From: MSPOR6 sp964652195
GTDB lineage: Bacteria > Poribacteria > WGA-4E > WGA-3G
Direction: 5' to 3'
Length of the DNA: 64,000 nt
Assembly: GCA_964652195.1 (NCBI GenBank)
Contig: CAZZBB010000012.1
Location: forward strand, 1 to 64,000
In this document: positions 18,784 to 28,100 of the stretch, one piece after another
Position numbering within the stretch: the first letter of the stretch is position 1
Layout: the number at the start of each line of letters is the position of its first letter
Notes under the pieces: generated by a model
What the model was told of the DNA's origin: nothing
Database searches by the model: none
Seen by the model: the letters and a program-made list of their open reading frames with translations, nothing else
Translations under genes and position numbers: made by a program

Positions 18784-19452
18784 ATGTCAGTAGATAAGTA
18801 TCACCTATCTCCTGAAAAAGTTATGTCTGAGGAATTAGAACTACGTTATAGATCAGTCGTCTTGGTCGGACCACCGGGTGTAGGTAAAGGAACGCAAGGT
18901 AAATTGCTTGCCTCTATCCCTGGGATTTTCCATCTATCAAGCGGTGATATGTTCCGTGAACTTGATGATGAATCTGATTTTGGACAACTCTTTCATGAAT
19001 ACGCGACACGTGGGGACTTGGTCCCAGATGATATAACTGTTAAGATTTGGCTACAATATGTAAAGAATAAAGTTGAGCAAGGGGTATATGACCCAGAATC
19101 TGATTTGCTGATTCTTGATGGAATTCCTCGTAACCTTGTACAAGCAGAATTGTTGTCCCCTTATGTTAAAATCCTGAAAATCCTATTTATGGTTTGTGAA
19201 GATCGCGAAGTAATGTTTGAAAGAATTAGGGGACGTGCCTTAAAAGAGAAACGTCGTGATGATGCAGACGAATTAGTTGTTCGTTATAGATGGGATTTAT
19301 ACAAACGCGATACCGAACCGATGATAGACCACTTTACCCAAGAGATGGTACGTATTATTGATGCGGACATGATTCCTGCGGGTGTTTTACATCAGATATT
19401 ATCCGCATTAGTTCCAATCCAGAAAAGCTGCTTCTCCCCTCCACACATATAA
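18784..19452 (+). CDS. adenylate-kinase-like nucleoside monophosphate kinase
   Basis: A 222-residue P-loop kinase. The Walker A motif GPPGVGKGTQ is at residues 29-38, followed by FHLSSGDMFRE, which is the NMP-binding segment of adenylate kinases, and DGIPRNLVQAELL, corresponding to the conserved DGFPR motif with Ile in place of Phe. A short lid is present near RIRGRALKEKRRDD, with no zinc cysteines. Compared with the housekeeping enzyme the N-terminus has about 20 extra residues and the lid is shortened. It probably phosphorylates AMP or another nucleoside monophosphate. Whether it is the main adenylate kinase of the cell cannot be told from this window. Confidence 0.82.
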   Translation: MSVDKYHLSPEKVMSEELELRYRSVVLVGPPGVGKGTQGKLLASIPGIFHLSSGDMFRELDDESDFGQLFHEYATRGDLVPDDITVKIWLQYVKNKVEQGVYDPESDLLILDGIPRNLVQAELLSPYVKILKILFMVCEDREVMFERIRGRALKEKRRDDADELVVRYRWDLYKRDTEPMIDHFTQEMVRIIDADMIPAGVLHQILSALVPIQKSCFSPPHI

Positions 19453-19602
19453 TATCTTACTATTTACTATTCTTCTACCTTAGTAGATCGGTTACACGAA
19501 AAATGTCATACGCTTATTTCGTTGATTGCCGATTCCTACCTACTGTTCTGGGATGTACTATTGTTGAGATAGATATAATCTGAATATCCGTAACTATTAT
19601 CA

Positions 19603-21246
19603 TCATTCCAGTCTTTTATATAGTCGTATTTCTGGATGGATAAGTGAATTCATAGGGAACGGAGCATCACTATCAGAGAATCCTATGCCAAGAAAACTTG
19701 GTTTCCTATGAAAAGTCTTAATCAGTTGATACCTACTATCCTCCCTCCATATCATTCGATAGAATCTTAATGCTTCTTGTATGTTTACATCTTCAAGTGG
19801 AAACCAATCAATTGGTTTAAAATAGTGGGGTTTCTCATAGTATTTCAGAAAAACATCGTTATCAGTTCGGGTAATCAGTATCCATTCAGATTCTGTATCA
19901 GTCATATCTCTATCTAATTCAGGCAACAACCAATCACATAAAATTACCGGTGGACGCATTATTCCACTGTCTACAGGGATATTATCTGATATCCATTCAG
20001 ATGCTTCTTGTCCAGTCGGTTGAGTCCACATGATGGACGCAAATGTACATGTATAGAACAACGATACACCCCAAACAATACTACTACAAATCCATACAAT
20101 TCGTATGTTAAATGAATATATGAATACAGAGCCAAAGATTATAAGAATAGGATACAGAATCATGAGATGACGAGGGAATGTGACCTTGTATAATGCAATA
20201 AAAAGTAGGTAAGTGATTATAAAAACCGACAACCCAATTCCAAACCTTGGAATGTTCCCTGATTTATAATCCTTCTCCTTTTGTGGATTTACTATCTCTG
20301 AAACGGATCTACGTTTGCTTGGAATAGATAAGACATACTTTTTAAATTCCCATATTAATCCCCATCCAACGAGCAGAGCTAAAGGTAATCCCATACCCCA
20401 TTTTAGTAATGTTCCTAAATATAAGAATCGATATACTATTCCAGTTTCACCGGTTGTGAATATACCGAAATGTCCTTTATTATAATGTTCTGTTTCATAC
20501 CAAAAATCATCAAAGAAGTGATTCCATTCAGATGAGAAAAAATCAATTACCCAATATGGACAAATAGTTGTAAATACTAAGGCAGCAACAACTATAATCA
20601 ACAAGTATTTCCAAATGAAATGTTTTTCTTTTATATAGATGAGGATTGAGAATACTACGAATATTGTAGGATACTTAACGGCGATTCCTACCCCGGCTAC
20701 TAATCCCAATTTCAGGCATGTGGATATGCTTAGATTTGAATCTCTCGATGCTAAATAAAAAAATAAGGTAATAAAAAATGTCGCAGGTATGTCTACGATG
20801 GCAAAACGGGATTCGTTAGTTGCATGTAGCATGGAAACTGCCAGAAATGCAGCAGACATTGTACCGACCTGTCTGTTGTAAATTGATTTTCCAAGCTTGT
20901 ATGTTAACCAAACCGTTCCTGTTCCTAATAGTACATTTAGAAAACGTCCTATCAATATAACACTACTAATGGTGGGAGTAAAATCAAAGACAGAAAGAAG
21001 TTTTGCAGCTAAGGCAATTAGATAGAACCAGGTTGTACCCGGCCAGTTGTAAATTGTCGGTGGAGATTCTAAACTGATGAGATCAAGGACATCTTCTGCG
21101 ATTAGAACTTCACGTGGGTCAGGAGTATAGGGTAAACCTACTCCAATTCCAGGTAGACGGATTAGGAGGGCTATGAAGATAATAGTAGGAATGAGGAATT
21201 GTTCAGGTTTTAATCGGTAATCTTGAAATGGTGTCATCGACTTCAT
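19603..21246 (-). CDS. GT39-family membrane glycosyltransferase
   Basis: A 547-residue membrane protein with about ten hydrophobic helices. The first periplasmic loop has LPYTPDPREVLIAEDVL, matching the acidic catalytic loop of the dolichyl-phosphate-mannose/PMT-like (GT39) superfamily, and later LLGTGTVWLTYKLGKSIYNR and SRFAIVDIPATFFITLFFYLA are typical of the group. Such enzymes move a sugar from a lipid carrier to a protein or glycan on the outer face of the inner membrane. The soluble C-terminal part is about 130 residues. It follows a GNAT gene by eight bases on the same strand and probably shares its transcript. Confidence 0.85.
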   Translation of the reverse strand: MKSMTPFQDYRLKPEQFLIPTIIFIALLIRLPGIGVGLPYTPDPREVLIAEDVLDLISLESPPTIYNWPGTTWFYLIALAAKLLSVFDFTPTISSVILIGRFLNVLLGTGTVWLTYKLGKSIYNRQVGTMSAAFLAVSMLHATNESRFAIVDIPATFFITLFFYLASRDSNLSISTCLKLGLVAGVGIAVKYPTIFVVFSILIYIKEKHFIWKYLLIIVVAALVFTTICPYWVIDFFSSEWNHFFDDFWYETEHYNKGHFGIFTTGETGIVYRFLYLGTLLKWGMGLPLALLVGWGLIWEFKKYVLSIPSKRRSVSEIVNPQKEKDYKSGNIPRFGIGLSVFIITYLLFIALYKVTFPRHLMILYPILIIFGSVFIYSFNIRIVWICSSIVWGVSLFYTCTFASIMWTQPTGQEASEWISDNIPVDSGIMRPPVILCDWLLPELDRDMTDTESEWILITRTDNDVFLKYYEKPHYFKPIDWFPLEDVNIQEALRFYRMIWREDSRYQLIKTFHRKPSFLGIGFSDSDAPFPMNSLIHPEIRLYKRLE

Positions 21247-21254
21247 CTATGGAA

Positions 21255-21851
21255 TTACCGAGAGGTTTTTATCCACAATTCCGGTGTAAGTAATTCTCGA
21301 AGATGGTTAATCTCCTGTTCCATAAATGGGAGATCCAAGGTTTCAAAGATCTGTTTCCAACGAGAATGTTGAGTATCCTCAATAAATAAAGGAATGAATC
21401 CTAAATTGAGATAGGTCTTAATTGCTGGTATACGAAAGTCATCTGTATCAAGCATTGAACAGATGAAACCGTTATCACGAAAATAATACAATACAGCAAG
21501 AGACACCCATTTCCCGAGTTTGTGCCCAGTGTGTTTACTCTCAACACCTACCATGTGGACATACCCCACTTCGGTTTCGTCAACAGACTGTATCCAAGCA
21601 CATGCAGTTCCCACAGGAGTATCTTCATAAGTTGTAAAAAAGAGTCCATCCGGTACAAAAACATCACGTTCAATTATTTCCTTGCGTGTGTCTTCAGCTG
21701 TGCGTTTTGACCCACCAAAGGAATCTGTAATGATATTTGCCCAATGAATTTCATCACCTTTGATATAACTACGAAGACCGTATCCTTCCGGTATTACAAG
21801 TTCGGGTAAATCCTCAAGATTCGGACGAACCATTCTAAGTTGTCTGGACAT
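21255..21851 (-). CDS. GNAT-family N-acetyltransferase
   Basis: A 198-residue protein with the GNAT fold. The acetyl-CoA binding core is seen as VGYVHMVGVESKHTGHKLGKW at about residues 95-117, which is the motif A region with its Q/RxxGxG-like turn, followed by DDFRIPAIKTYLNLGFIPLF, the usual motif B. The acceptor substrate is unknown. It is the first gene of a two-gene unit with the GT39 glycosyltransferase, so modification of a sugar or lipid-linked intermediate is possible, but this is only context. Confidence 0.85.
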   Translation of the reverse strand: MSRQLRMVRPNLEDLPELVIPEGYGLRSYIKGDEIHWANIITDSFGGSKRTAEDTRKEIIERDVFVPDGLFFTTYEDTPVGTACAWIQSVDETEVGYVHMVGVESKHTGHKLGKWVSLAVLYYFRDNGFICSMLDTDDFRIPAIKTYLNLGFIPLFIEDTQHSRWKQIFETLDLPFMEQEINHLRELLTPELWIKTSR

Positions 21852-21949
21852 CGTATGTACCTCGTATTATTGATCAGCCATTTGAGTATATTATAGCATA
21901 TTGATAATACTTAGACAAAACATCAAGCGAGATAACATCAACTTCAATC

Positions 21950-21978
21950 TTTACATGAGTATAGATATATAGTATAAT
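21950..21978 (+). promoter_or_regulatory. sigma-70 type promoter upstream of aroK
   Basis: TTTACA (21950-21955), 17 bases, TATAAT (21973-21978). It should serve aroK, aroB and perhaps the genes behind them. Confidence 0.6.
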
Positions 21979-22050
21979 ACGAATAATCTATGATAGAAAT
22001 GACATTGTTCTTAAGTCTTAAGATAATTCCATTGATAAGGTAAGGCTAAA

Positions 22051-22590
22051 TTGGTGGATCGGCTGCTGAAAAGTAATTCGAATATAATACTTGTCGGTTT
22101 TATGGGAACAGGCAAGACATCAATTGGTAAACGGCTTTCGTCCCATCTTCGGATGCGTTATATTGATACAGATAATGTCATTGAAAGGGATAGTAGACGT
22201 TGGATAAGTGACATTTTCGCTGAAGATGGTGAACAAGTATTTAGAGATCTGGAAACGGAAGCAGTAATAAAAGTATCGAAACTTCGAAACCATGTGATTT
22301 CTACTGGAGGGGGAGTTGTCTTAAGAGAGGAAAACATGAGAATTCTAATGGAATATGGTCTTGTTTTCTGTCTTACTGCAACCCCAGAAGAGATTTTTCG
22401 TAGAATTGGTCACCAAACTCACCGTCCACTCCTCCGGACTCCTAATCCAATGGAAACAATACGAAATATGTTGGATGATCGTTCCCCATTTTATTCCAAA
22501 GCCGATTATATGGTAGATACAACTGAGAAATCATTTAGTGATGTAATCTCACACATAAAAGGTATATACAACAACACTATTTCGTCATAA
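22051..22590 (+). CDS. aroK: shikimate kinase
   Basis: A 179-residue kinase that phosphorylates shikimate in aromatic amino acid synthesis. Walker A is GFMGTGKTS at residues 16-24, the shikimate-binding Asp is in MRYIDTDNVIERD, the loop STGGGVVLREENM follows, and the lid Arg lies in HRPLLRTPNP. Length fits the family. The start is TTG at 22051 or GTG at 22054; both lack a strong ribosome site, though AAGG lies about ten bases upstream. aroB begins 30 bases downstream, a classic aroK-aroB order. Confidence 0.93.
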   Translation: MVDRLLKSNSNIILVGFMGTGKTSIGKRLSSHLRMRYIDTDNVIERDSRRWISDIFAEDGEQVFRDLETEAVIKVSKLRNHVISTGGGVVLREENMRILMEYGLVFCLTATPEEIFRRIGHQTHRPLLRTPNPMETIRNMLDDRSPFYSKADYMVDTTEKSFSDVISHIKGIYNNTISS

Positions 22591-22619
22591 GAATACTAAC
22601 ATAGGTAAATAATAGAACA

Positions 22620-23708
22620 GTGACCAATATCTTACACCTTGAATTAAAGGATCATACTTATCCTATTTATGTTGGAAAAAATATTCTTAATCAGATAGGT
22701 GAATATCTAAAAAAGGAATTAAAACCCTCAAAAGTTCTTGTTGTAAGTGATGCATCTATTATTGATCAATATACACCCATCGTAACCAATAGTCTGACTG
22801 AACAAGGTTTAGATGTATATAGTATTGAAATACCATCTGGAGAAGAAAGCAAATCATTACAACAGTTTTCTCGAATACAGGATAGCTTAATTGACAAACA
22901 GTTTGATAGAAGATCATTAGTAATCGCTCTTGGAGGAGGTGTAGTAGGAGATTTAGCAGGATTTTCAGCGGCTGTATACATGCGAGGTATTCCGTTTGTA
23001 CAGATTCCGACGACATTACAAGCACAGGTGGATGCAAGTGTTGGTGGGAAAACTGCGATCAATCATATAAAAGGAAAAAACCTTATTGGGGCATTTCATC
23101 AACCGAATTTAGTTCTGATAGATGTAAATACACTTAAAACCCTTCCAGAACAGGATATTAGAGCGGGTTTAATTGAAGTGATAAAAATGGGTGTGATAAG
23201 AGATGAACCCTTGTTTCATTTAGTCGAAGAGAATCTTGATGGAATTATAGCTTTAGATGAACATATTTTGGTTGAGATGATCACAAAAGCTTGTGCTGGA
23301 AAAGCAGAGATCGTCGCTAAGGATGAAAAAGAGAGTAGACTAAGAATGGTGCTTAATTATGGACATACATTTGGTCATGCACTTGAAACAGTAACTGAAT
23401 ACAAGAAATACCGACATGGGGAAGCGGTTTCAATAGGAATGAATTGTGCGGCACGGTTAGCAGCCAATTTAGAAATATTTTCTGAATCCGATTTCCAACG
23501 GCAATACAAACTATTAAAACACACAAAATTACCGGTAACTTTTCCTCAAGAGCATTCCTTTGAAGAAATCTACGCTGCCATGTACCACGATAAAAAAGTT
23601 ATTGATAGAACAATACGTCTTATTATACCAATGCGTATTGGTAAAGTCGTCATACGGGATGATATACCTGAAACAAAAGTGAAAGATGCAATTATCGAAT
23701 GTTATTAA
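22620..23708 (+). CDS. aroB: 3-dehydroquinate synthase
   Basis: A 362-residue enzyme that converts DAHP to 3-dehydroquinate using NAD and a metal ion. Visible landmarks are PSGEESKSLQ, the NAD-binding ALGGGVVGDLAGFSAAVYMRG, IPTTLQAQVDASVGGKTAIN, the metal ligands in MVLNYGHTFGHALE and the following RHGEAVSIGM. It is full length. The start is GTG at 22620 with only a weak upstream AGG, so some translational coupling with aroK may help. The next gene starts 36 bases later and might be co-transcribed. Confidence 0.95.
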   Translation: MTNILHLELKDHTYPIYVGKNILNQIGEYLKKELKPSKVLVVSDASIIDQYTPIVTNSLTEQGLDVYSIEIPSGEESKSLQQFSRIQDSLIDKQFDRRSLVIALGGGVVGDLAGFSAAVYMRGIPFVQIPTTLQAQVDASVGGKTAINHIKGKNLIGAFHQPNLVLIDVNTLKTLPEQDIRAGLIEVIKMGVIRDEPLFHLVEENLDGIIALDEHILVEMITKACAGKAEIVAKDEKESRLRMVLNYGHTFGHALETVTEYKKYRHGEAVSIGMNCAARLAANLEIFSESDFQRQYKLLKHTKLPVTFPQEHSFEEIYAAMYHDKKVIDRTIRLIIPMRIGKVVIRDDIPETKVKDAIIECY

Positions 23709-23744
23709 TTCTATAAAATACTCTAACATTGTAAAAGGAAGTTT

Positions 23745-24920
23745 ATGAAACACAACAAGATTTGTCTATGGATAGCTGTATGTACCACACTGTTCCTATG
23801 GACATCATTAGGTTACTGCCAAGGACCAGCTGCACCTACAAATGTAGTTGCCAAAGACACCCCTAACGACGATGGATCAAGTATCACTGTCACATGGGAT
23901 GTACCTGTAGAAGGTAGTGGAATAGTTGGTTACAATATTCTCAGTAGTATAGATGGTGCTGAGTATAATATGCTTGGTGAACAATTAAACCTTGAGGATG
24001 TAATTGACCAAAAAACCAATATATGTAAGTATGAAGATACCACTGTGAGTAGACTGAATGCATTTACATACATTATCCAGGCAGTAAATGAAACAGGGGA
24101 TACAACAGACTCGCAACCGACCGAATCCGTTTCATCAACAGCACAAATTTTTCATACTCAAAAGATACCACTCTTTTTAGCAATGTTGCTATTTTCTGTA
24201 GCAATAGTTGGAAATATTTACTATGCAAAAAGTGGAAAAGATGTGTTTGTCCGACGCATTCCCGGTTTAGAAGCCGTAGATGAAGCTATTGGCAGAGCAA
24301 CCGAGATGGGACGTTCTATTTTGTATGTATTAGGTTTAGGGGGTGTGAGTGATGTTGCAACTATTGCCAGCATGACAATTCTTGGACAGGTCGCACGTAG
24401 AACAGCAGATTATGAAACACCTTTACGAGTTCCCTGCCGAGATCCTATTGTCCTTAATGTGGTACGTGAAATGGTTAAAACTTCCTACTTAGATGAAGGT
24501 AGACCTGATGCATATAATGAGGACAATGTTTTCTTTCTCACTCAAAGTCAGTTTGCCTATGCCGCTGGTGTTGATGGAATGATGCTTCGCGAGAAACCGG
24601 CTGCCATTTTCCTGCAAGGTTCATTTTATGCCGAATCCCTTATTCTTGCGGAGACAGGAAACTCTATCGGGGCAATACAAATTGCTGGCACTGATAAGGA
24701 GGCACAACTCCCATTCTTTATCGCAGCCTGTGATTATACACTTATTGGGGAAGAACTATATGCTGCAAGTGCATATCTTTCCAGAGAACCGATGCTCCTT
24801 GGCAGTCTGAGAGGACAGGATTGGGGTAAACTATTTATTTTCGGATTAATTGTTTTAGGTGTCATTCTTGAACTATCCGGAATTGATTGGATCACAACAC
24901 TATTACAAAATGTGGGATAG
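23745..24920 (+). CDS. DUF6754-type membrane protein with fibronectin type III domain
   Basis: A 391-residue protein: signal peptide at about residues 1-26; a fibronectin type III domain at about 28-125 (AAPTNVVAKDTPND ... ITVTWDVP, ending in FTYIIQAVNETG); a membrane helix at about 143-160; then a cytoplasmic-side conserved domain (FVRRIPGLEAVDEAIGRATE, RSILYVLGLGGVSD, AAIFLQGSFYAESLIL) that I recognise as DUF6754; and a last helix at about 365-386. The DUF6754 function is not known. It heads a four-gene run of membrane proteins, so it is probably one subunit of an envelope complex. Ribosome site AAAGGAAG precedes ATG. Confidence 0.75.
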   Translation: MKHNKICLWIAVCTTLFLWTSLGYCQGPAAPTNVVAKDTPNDDGSSITVTWDVPVEGSGIVGYNILSSIDGAEYNMLGEQLNLEDVIDQKTNICKYEDTTVSRLNAFTYIIQAVNETGDTTDSQPTESVSSTAQIFHTQKIPLFLAMLLFSVAIVGNIYYAKSGKDVFVRRIPGLEAVDEAIGRATEMGRSILYVLGLGGVSDVATIASMTILGQVARRTADYETPLRVPCRDPIVLNVVREMVKTSYLDEGRPDAYNEDNVFFLTQSQFAYAAGVDGMMLREKPAAIFLQGSFYAESLILAETGNSIGAIQIAGTDKEAQLPFFIAACDYTLIGEELYAASAYLSREPMLLGSLRGQDWGKLFIFGLIVLGVILELSGIDWITTLLQNVG

Positions 24921-24928
24921 GAGGTTTT

Positions 24929-25594
24929 ATGAAGCGACAAATTCCATTAGTTATCTGTTTCCTTTTTGGAATAGTCATGATCATCACACAGTTTAGTCCA
25001 CACCCAGTATCAAAAAGTATATATGAAAGGATAATTAGTGGCGTATTAATTATAGGACCATTTGCCCTTGTGTTAGCTACGATAACGTTGATACAGACAC
25101 ATATTAACCGAATTCAACGTCGTACAGAACATTGGGAATATAGTTTAGTTGTTTTTGCTGGTCTGATAACGATGGTTGTAATCGGTGTACCCTTCGGTCC
25201 AGAGAATCCGGTTTTTGTATGGTTATATGCAAATGTTCAAGTACCAATGGATGCAACTATGTTCTCATTACTTGCCTTTTTTATTGCATCAGCTGCATAT
25301 AGAGCATTCCGAGCAAGGTCAATGGAAGCTACCCTACTACTGGTAACAGCATTAATAGTAATGCTTGGGAATGTACCTGTAGGAGATCTCATGTGGAATA
25401 GGATGATGTCCTGGACAGGTCTCTCCTTTTTCGGTATAGAGAATCAAGCATCTGCTGCACGTGAATGGATATTAGACAATCCAAATTTATCCGCAAGAAG
25501 AGGCATTATTCTTGGTGTAAGTTTAGGTGTTATCTCACAATCCATTCGTATTATATTAGGTATTGAACGATCATATCTGGGAGGAGGGGATTAA
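24929..25594 (+). CDS. multi-pass membrane protein of the DUF6754 locus
   Basis: A 221-residue hydrophobic protein with about six predicted helices, with gaps near residues 45-60 and 160-190. I set the start at ATG 24929 because AGGAGG lies at 24918-24924 only a few bases before it; an upstream in-frame ATG at 24887 overlaps the previous gene and has no ribosome site. I recognise no family. Tight spacing with the genes on both sides (8 and 3 bases) shows an operon, and it likely forms a membrane complex with its neighbours. Confidence 0.75.
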   Translation: MKRQIPLVICFLFGIVMIITQFSPHPVSKSIYERIISGVLIIGPFALVLATITLIQTHINRIQRRTEHWEYSLVVFAGLITMVVIGVPFGPENPVFVWLYANVQVPMDATMFSLLAFFIASAAYRAFRARSMEATLLLVTALIVMLGNVPVGDLMWNRMMSWTGLSFFGIENQASAAREWILDNPNLSARRGIILGVSLGVISQSIRIILGIERSYLGGGD

Positions 25595-25597
25595 ATA

Positions 25598-26416
25598 ATG
25601 TTTACACGACTTGTCAACATGGATCGAAGATATGTCTCTATATTGGTTGCTTTGGCAGTGATAATCCCAATGTTGTTTTCAGTGAATTTACAAGTAACTA
25701 TTTCTGAACCAACACTTAATCTATTTAATTACATTGAGAATCTTCCTGAAGAATCAACAATCATGCTCGCTTTTGACTATGGACCCTCTTCGTTAGCAGA
25801 ACTTAACCCCATGGCAAGAGCAGTACTTATTCAATGTTTTCGTAAAGGGGTGAATGTTATAGCACTTACACTATATGCTGATGGAACAACCTTGGCAAGT
25901 ACATTAATCAAGGAGGTGGCAGCAGAAGAAAATGCAGTAGATGGAGAAGACTATGTGTTTCTCGGTTTCCGCCCAGGGGACATCCAAGTAATTCTGGGGA
26001 TGGGGACAGAAATTGCGGGAGTGTTTGAAACTGATTTTAGTGGGAATCCTTTATCAGAAATCCCTATGATGAAGGATATTATAAATTATGACCAGATTGA
26101 TCTTCTGGTTGATTTAGCATCTTCAGCAACACCAGATGCTTGGATTATCTATGCAAATGTTCAATACAATCTTAAGATTGGTGCAGGCGTTACCGGTGTA
26201 ATGATTTCAGAGATGTTCCCATACTTACAAACTGGACAGTTAGTAGGTTTAATGTCAGGTATCTTAGGCGCTGCAGAATATGAAAATCTTGTCGGTGTTC
26301 CTGAAAAAGGGATGCAGTGGATTAATGTTGAATCGTTTGTCCATCTTCTCATTGTTCTCTTAGTAATAATTGGTAATATCGCCTACTTTGTACATCGTGG
26401 ACGGGAGGAAACATAA
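25598..26416 (+). CDS. membrane-anchored protein of the DUF6754 locus
   Basis: A 272-residue protein with one hydrophobic helix near each end (about residues 13-32 and 247-266) and a soluble alpha/beta domain between them. The domain has ENLPEESTIMLAFDYGPSS near residue 50 and CFRKGVNVIALTLYADGTTLA near residue 85, looking like a Rossmann-type or receptor-like fold facing the periplasm. I recognise no named family and see no catalytic motif. It starts three bases after the previous gene and its stop codon abuts the next start, so translation of the three is coupled. Confidence 0.75.
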   Translation: MFTRLVNMDRRYVSILVALAVIIPMLFSVNLQVTISEPTLNLFNYIENLPEESTIMLAFDYGPSSLAELNPMARAVLIQCFRKGVNVIALTLYADGTTLASTLIKEVAAEENAVDGEDYVFLGFRPGDIQVILGMGTEIAGVFETDFSGNPLSEIPMMKDIINYDQIDLLVDLASSATPDAWIIYANVQYNLKIGAGVTGVMISEMFPYLQTGQLVGLMSGILGAAEYENLVGVPEKGMQWINVESFVHLLIVLLVIIGNIAYFVHRGREET

Positions 26417-27115
26417 ATGCAGATAATTGGAATTTGGGTTGCTGCGTTTCTGACCCTAAGTATCTATAGTTTTCTATACAAAGACAATCCTCTCTACCGG
26501 TTTGCAGAACATCTATTTATTGGTATATCTGTAGGATACGGAATTGTACTTGCTATACACCAAGGATTTATACCCCTTGCTTGGAAACCATTTTGGCAAG
26601 CAATCACTTTACAAAATATAACAGGAATTTGGGTAATAATACCGATTGCATTTGGTTTACTTTTCTTTGCACGACTTTCTCCACGACATACATGGTTAAT
26701 CAGATATCCTATTGCAATTTTAATTGGTTATGGATCAGGTATAGCTATTACAAATGTGTTAAGAGCAAACATATTTGAACAGACGCGAGGAACGCTTGTA
26801 CCCTTTGGAAAGATGACAGAGACCATTGCTCCTAATGGCGAAATTATCCCAGCACTTACCACATTCGAGATATTTAGTGCGATTCTTATGGTTATTGGTG
26901 TAGTATGTACACTCACATATTTCTTCTTTTCAGTAGAGCATCGAGGTCCAATTAAAGGCATGTCAAAAATTGGTATTGCATTTCTGATGATAGGTTTCGG
27001 ATCAGCATTTGGTAACACTGTAATGGGTCGTGTAGCTTTGCTCATACAACGCGTAGATTTCCTTATGTTTGAATGGATTGCCTCTATTGGTACAATCTTT
27101 AGTTGGATTTTCTGA
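26417..27115 (+). CDS. multi-pass membrane protein of the DUF6754 locus
   Basis: A 232-residue protein with about six hydrophobic helices, beginning at residues 2-20. The loop YKDNPLYRFAEHLFIGISVGYG between the first two helices looks conserved in character. GGAGG at 26404-26408 supports ATG 26417, directly after the preceding stop codon. No family is recognised. It is the last gene of the four-gene membrane locus; the sugar isomerase gene 38 bases later has its own ribosome site and may or may not share the transcript. Confidence 0.75.
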   Translation: MQIIGIWVAAFLTLSIYSFLYKDNPLYRFAEHLFIGISVGYGIVLAIHQGFIPLAWKPFWQAITLQNITGIWVIIPIAFGLLFFARLSPRHTWLIRYPIAILIGYGSGIAITNVLRANIFEQTRGTLVPFGKMTETIAPNGEIIPALTTFEIFSAILMVIGVVCTLTYFFFSVEHRGPIKGMSKIGIAFLMIGFGSAFGNTVMGRVALLIQRVDFLMFEWIASIGTIFSWIF

Positions 27116-27153
27116 CCATCTATTAATTTCCTTATACCATACGGAGAAACCAC

Positions 27154-27996
27154 ATGAAATTGGGTTATAGCACATGGGGTATGCCGACTGTACCTATAGA
27201 TACTGCCATTACTCATGTGTCAGGACTTGGGTTTGATGGACTTGAATTAACCATTATACCTCGTTTTACAACAGAATTGAGTACATTAGATAGTGCGGAA
27301 CGTAAACTTATCGCAACTTTACTCAAACAACATAATCTGGCATTGCCAGCAATCGCTGCCCATTCCAGTTTATTGGACACTGATCCGGATGCTCACGCAA
27401 AGAATATGTGGCGACTAAAGGGTGGTGTTGACTTGGCTATTGACTTGGCACGAGATGATGAGATTGCTGCAGTCAACACAACCCCTGGCGGTAAACCTGA
27501 AGATTGGGATACAAACAAGGAATTCTTAGTTGAACGTGTCGGTGAATTGGTAGAATATGGGGCATCTCGAGGGGTGACGATCGCTATGGAACCGCATATC
27601 GGCGCAATTATTGATACCCCTGAAAAAGTTCTTGAACTACTTGAACTTGTCAATTCCCCCTACCTAAAAGTAAACTTTGATATCAGTCATTTTGATATTG
27701 TAGGTATACCAACAGAAGAAACCGTTTCTGCATTAGCACCTGTTTCAATACATACACATGTTAAGGATCAAAAAGGTTTAGCTCCAGACTTTGAATTTCT
27801 AATTCCGGGTGAAGGTCCATTCGATTATGTTGAATATCTTAAGTTAATGGAAGTACACGGATATGATGGATTTATTACTGCTGAAGTAAGTTTCATGGTA
27901 CAGGCTCGCGAAAACTATGATCCACTTGCTGCTGCTACGCTTTCATATCAAACGTTATCAAAAGCCTTTGAAGAGGCAGGTATAGACCGGAATTAG
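27154..27996 (+). CDS. sugar phosphate isomerase/epimerase-like TIM-barrel protein
   Basis: A 280-residue member of the AP-endonuclease-2/xylose isomerase-like TIM-barrel superfamily. The opening MKLGYSTWGMPTVPIDTAI, GLGFDGLELTI, the metal ligand Glu in VTIAMEPHIGAI, VNFDISHFDIVGI, THVKDQKG and the late GYDGFITAEVSF are the ordered barrel landmarks. It would isomerise or epimerise a sugar or sugar acid in the cytoplasm using a divalent metal. The sulfatase gene downstream suggests sugar or sulfated-glycan use, but the substrate is open. CGGAG lies ahead of the ATG. Confidence 0.88.
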   Translation: MKLGYSTWGMPTVPIDTAITHVSGLGFDGLELTIIPRFTTELSTLDSAERKLIATLLKQHNLALPAIAAHSSLLDTDPDAHAKNMWRLKGGVDLAIDLARDDEIAAVNTTPGGKPEDWDTNKEFLVERVGELVEYGASRGVTIAMEPHIGAIIDTPEKVLELLELVNSPYLKVNFDISHFDIVGIPTEETVSALAPVSIHTHVKDQKGLAPDFEFLIPGEGPFDYVEYLKLMEVHGYDGFITAEVSFMVQARENYDPLAAATLSYQTLSKAFEEAGIDRN

Positions 27997-28100
27997 GAAT
28001 TACATTGTCCTTCTATTTCTACTCTTTGGTATCTGACCAAGAATCCTCTTATTAGTGGAGAGTCAAATAGTCTATGATTTATTGACATTTAAGGAAAATC

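Noticed and set aside
22759..23062. Minus-strand frames inside aroB
   Set aside because: aroB is complete and recognised on the plus strand, and these frames have no ribosome site or protein-like composition.
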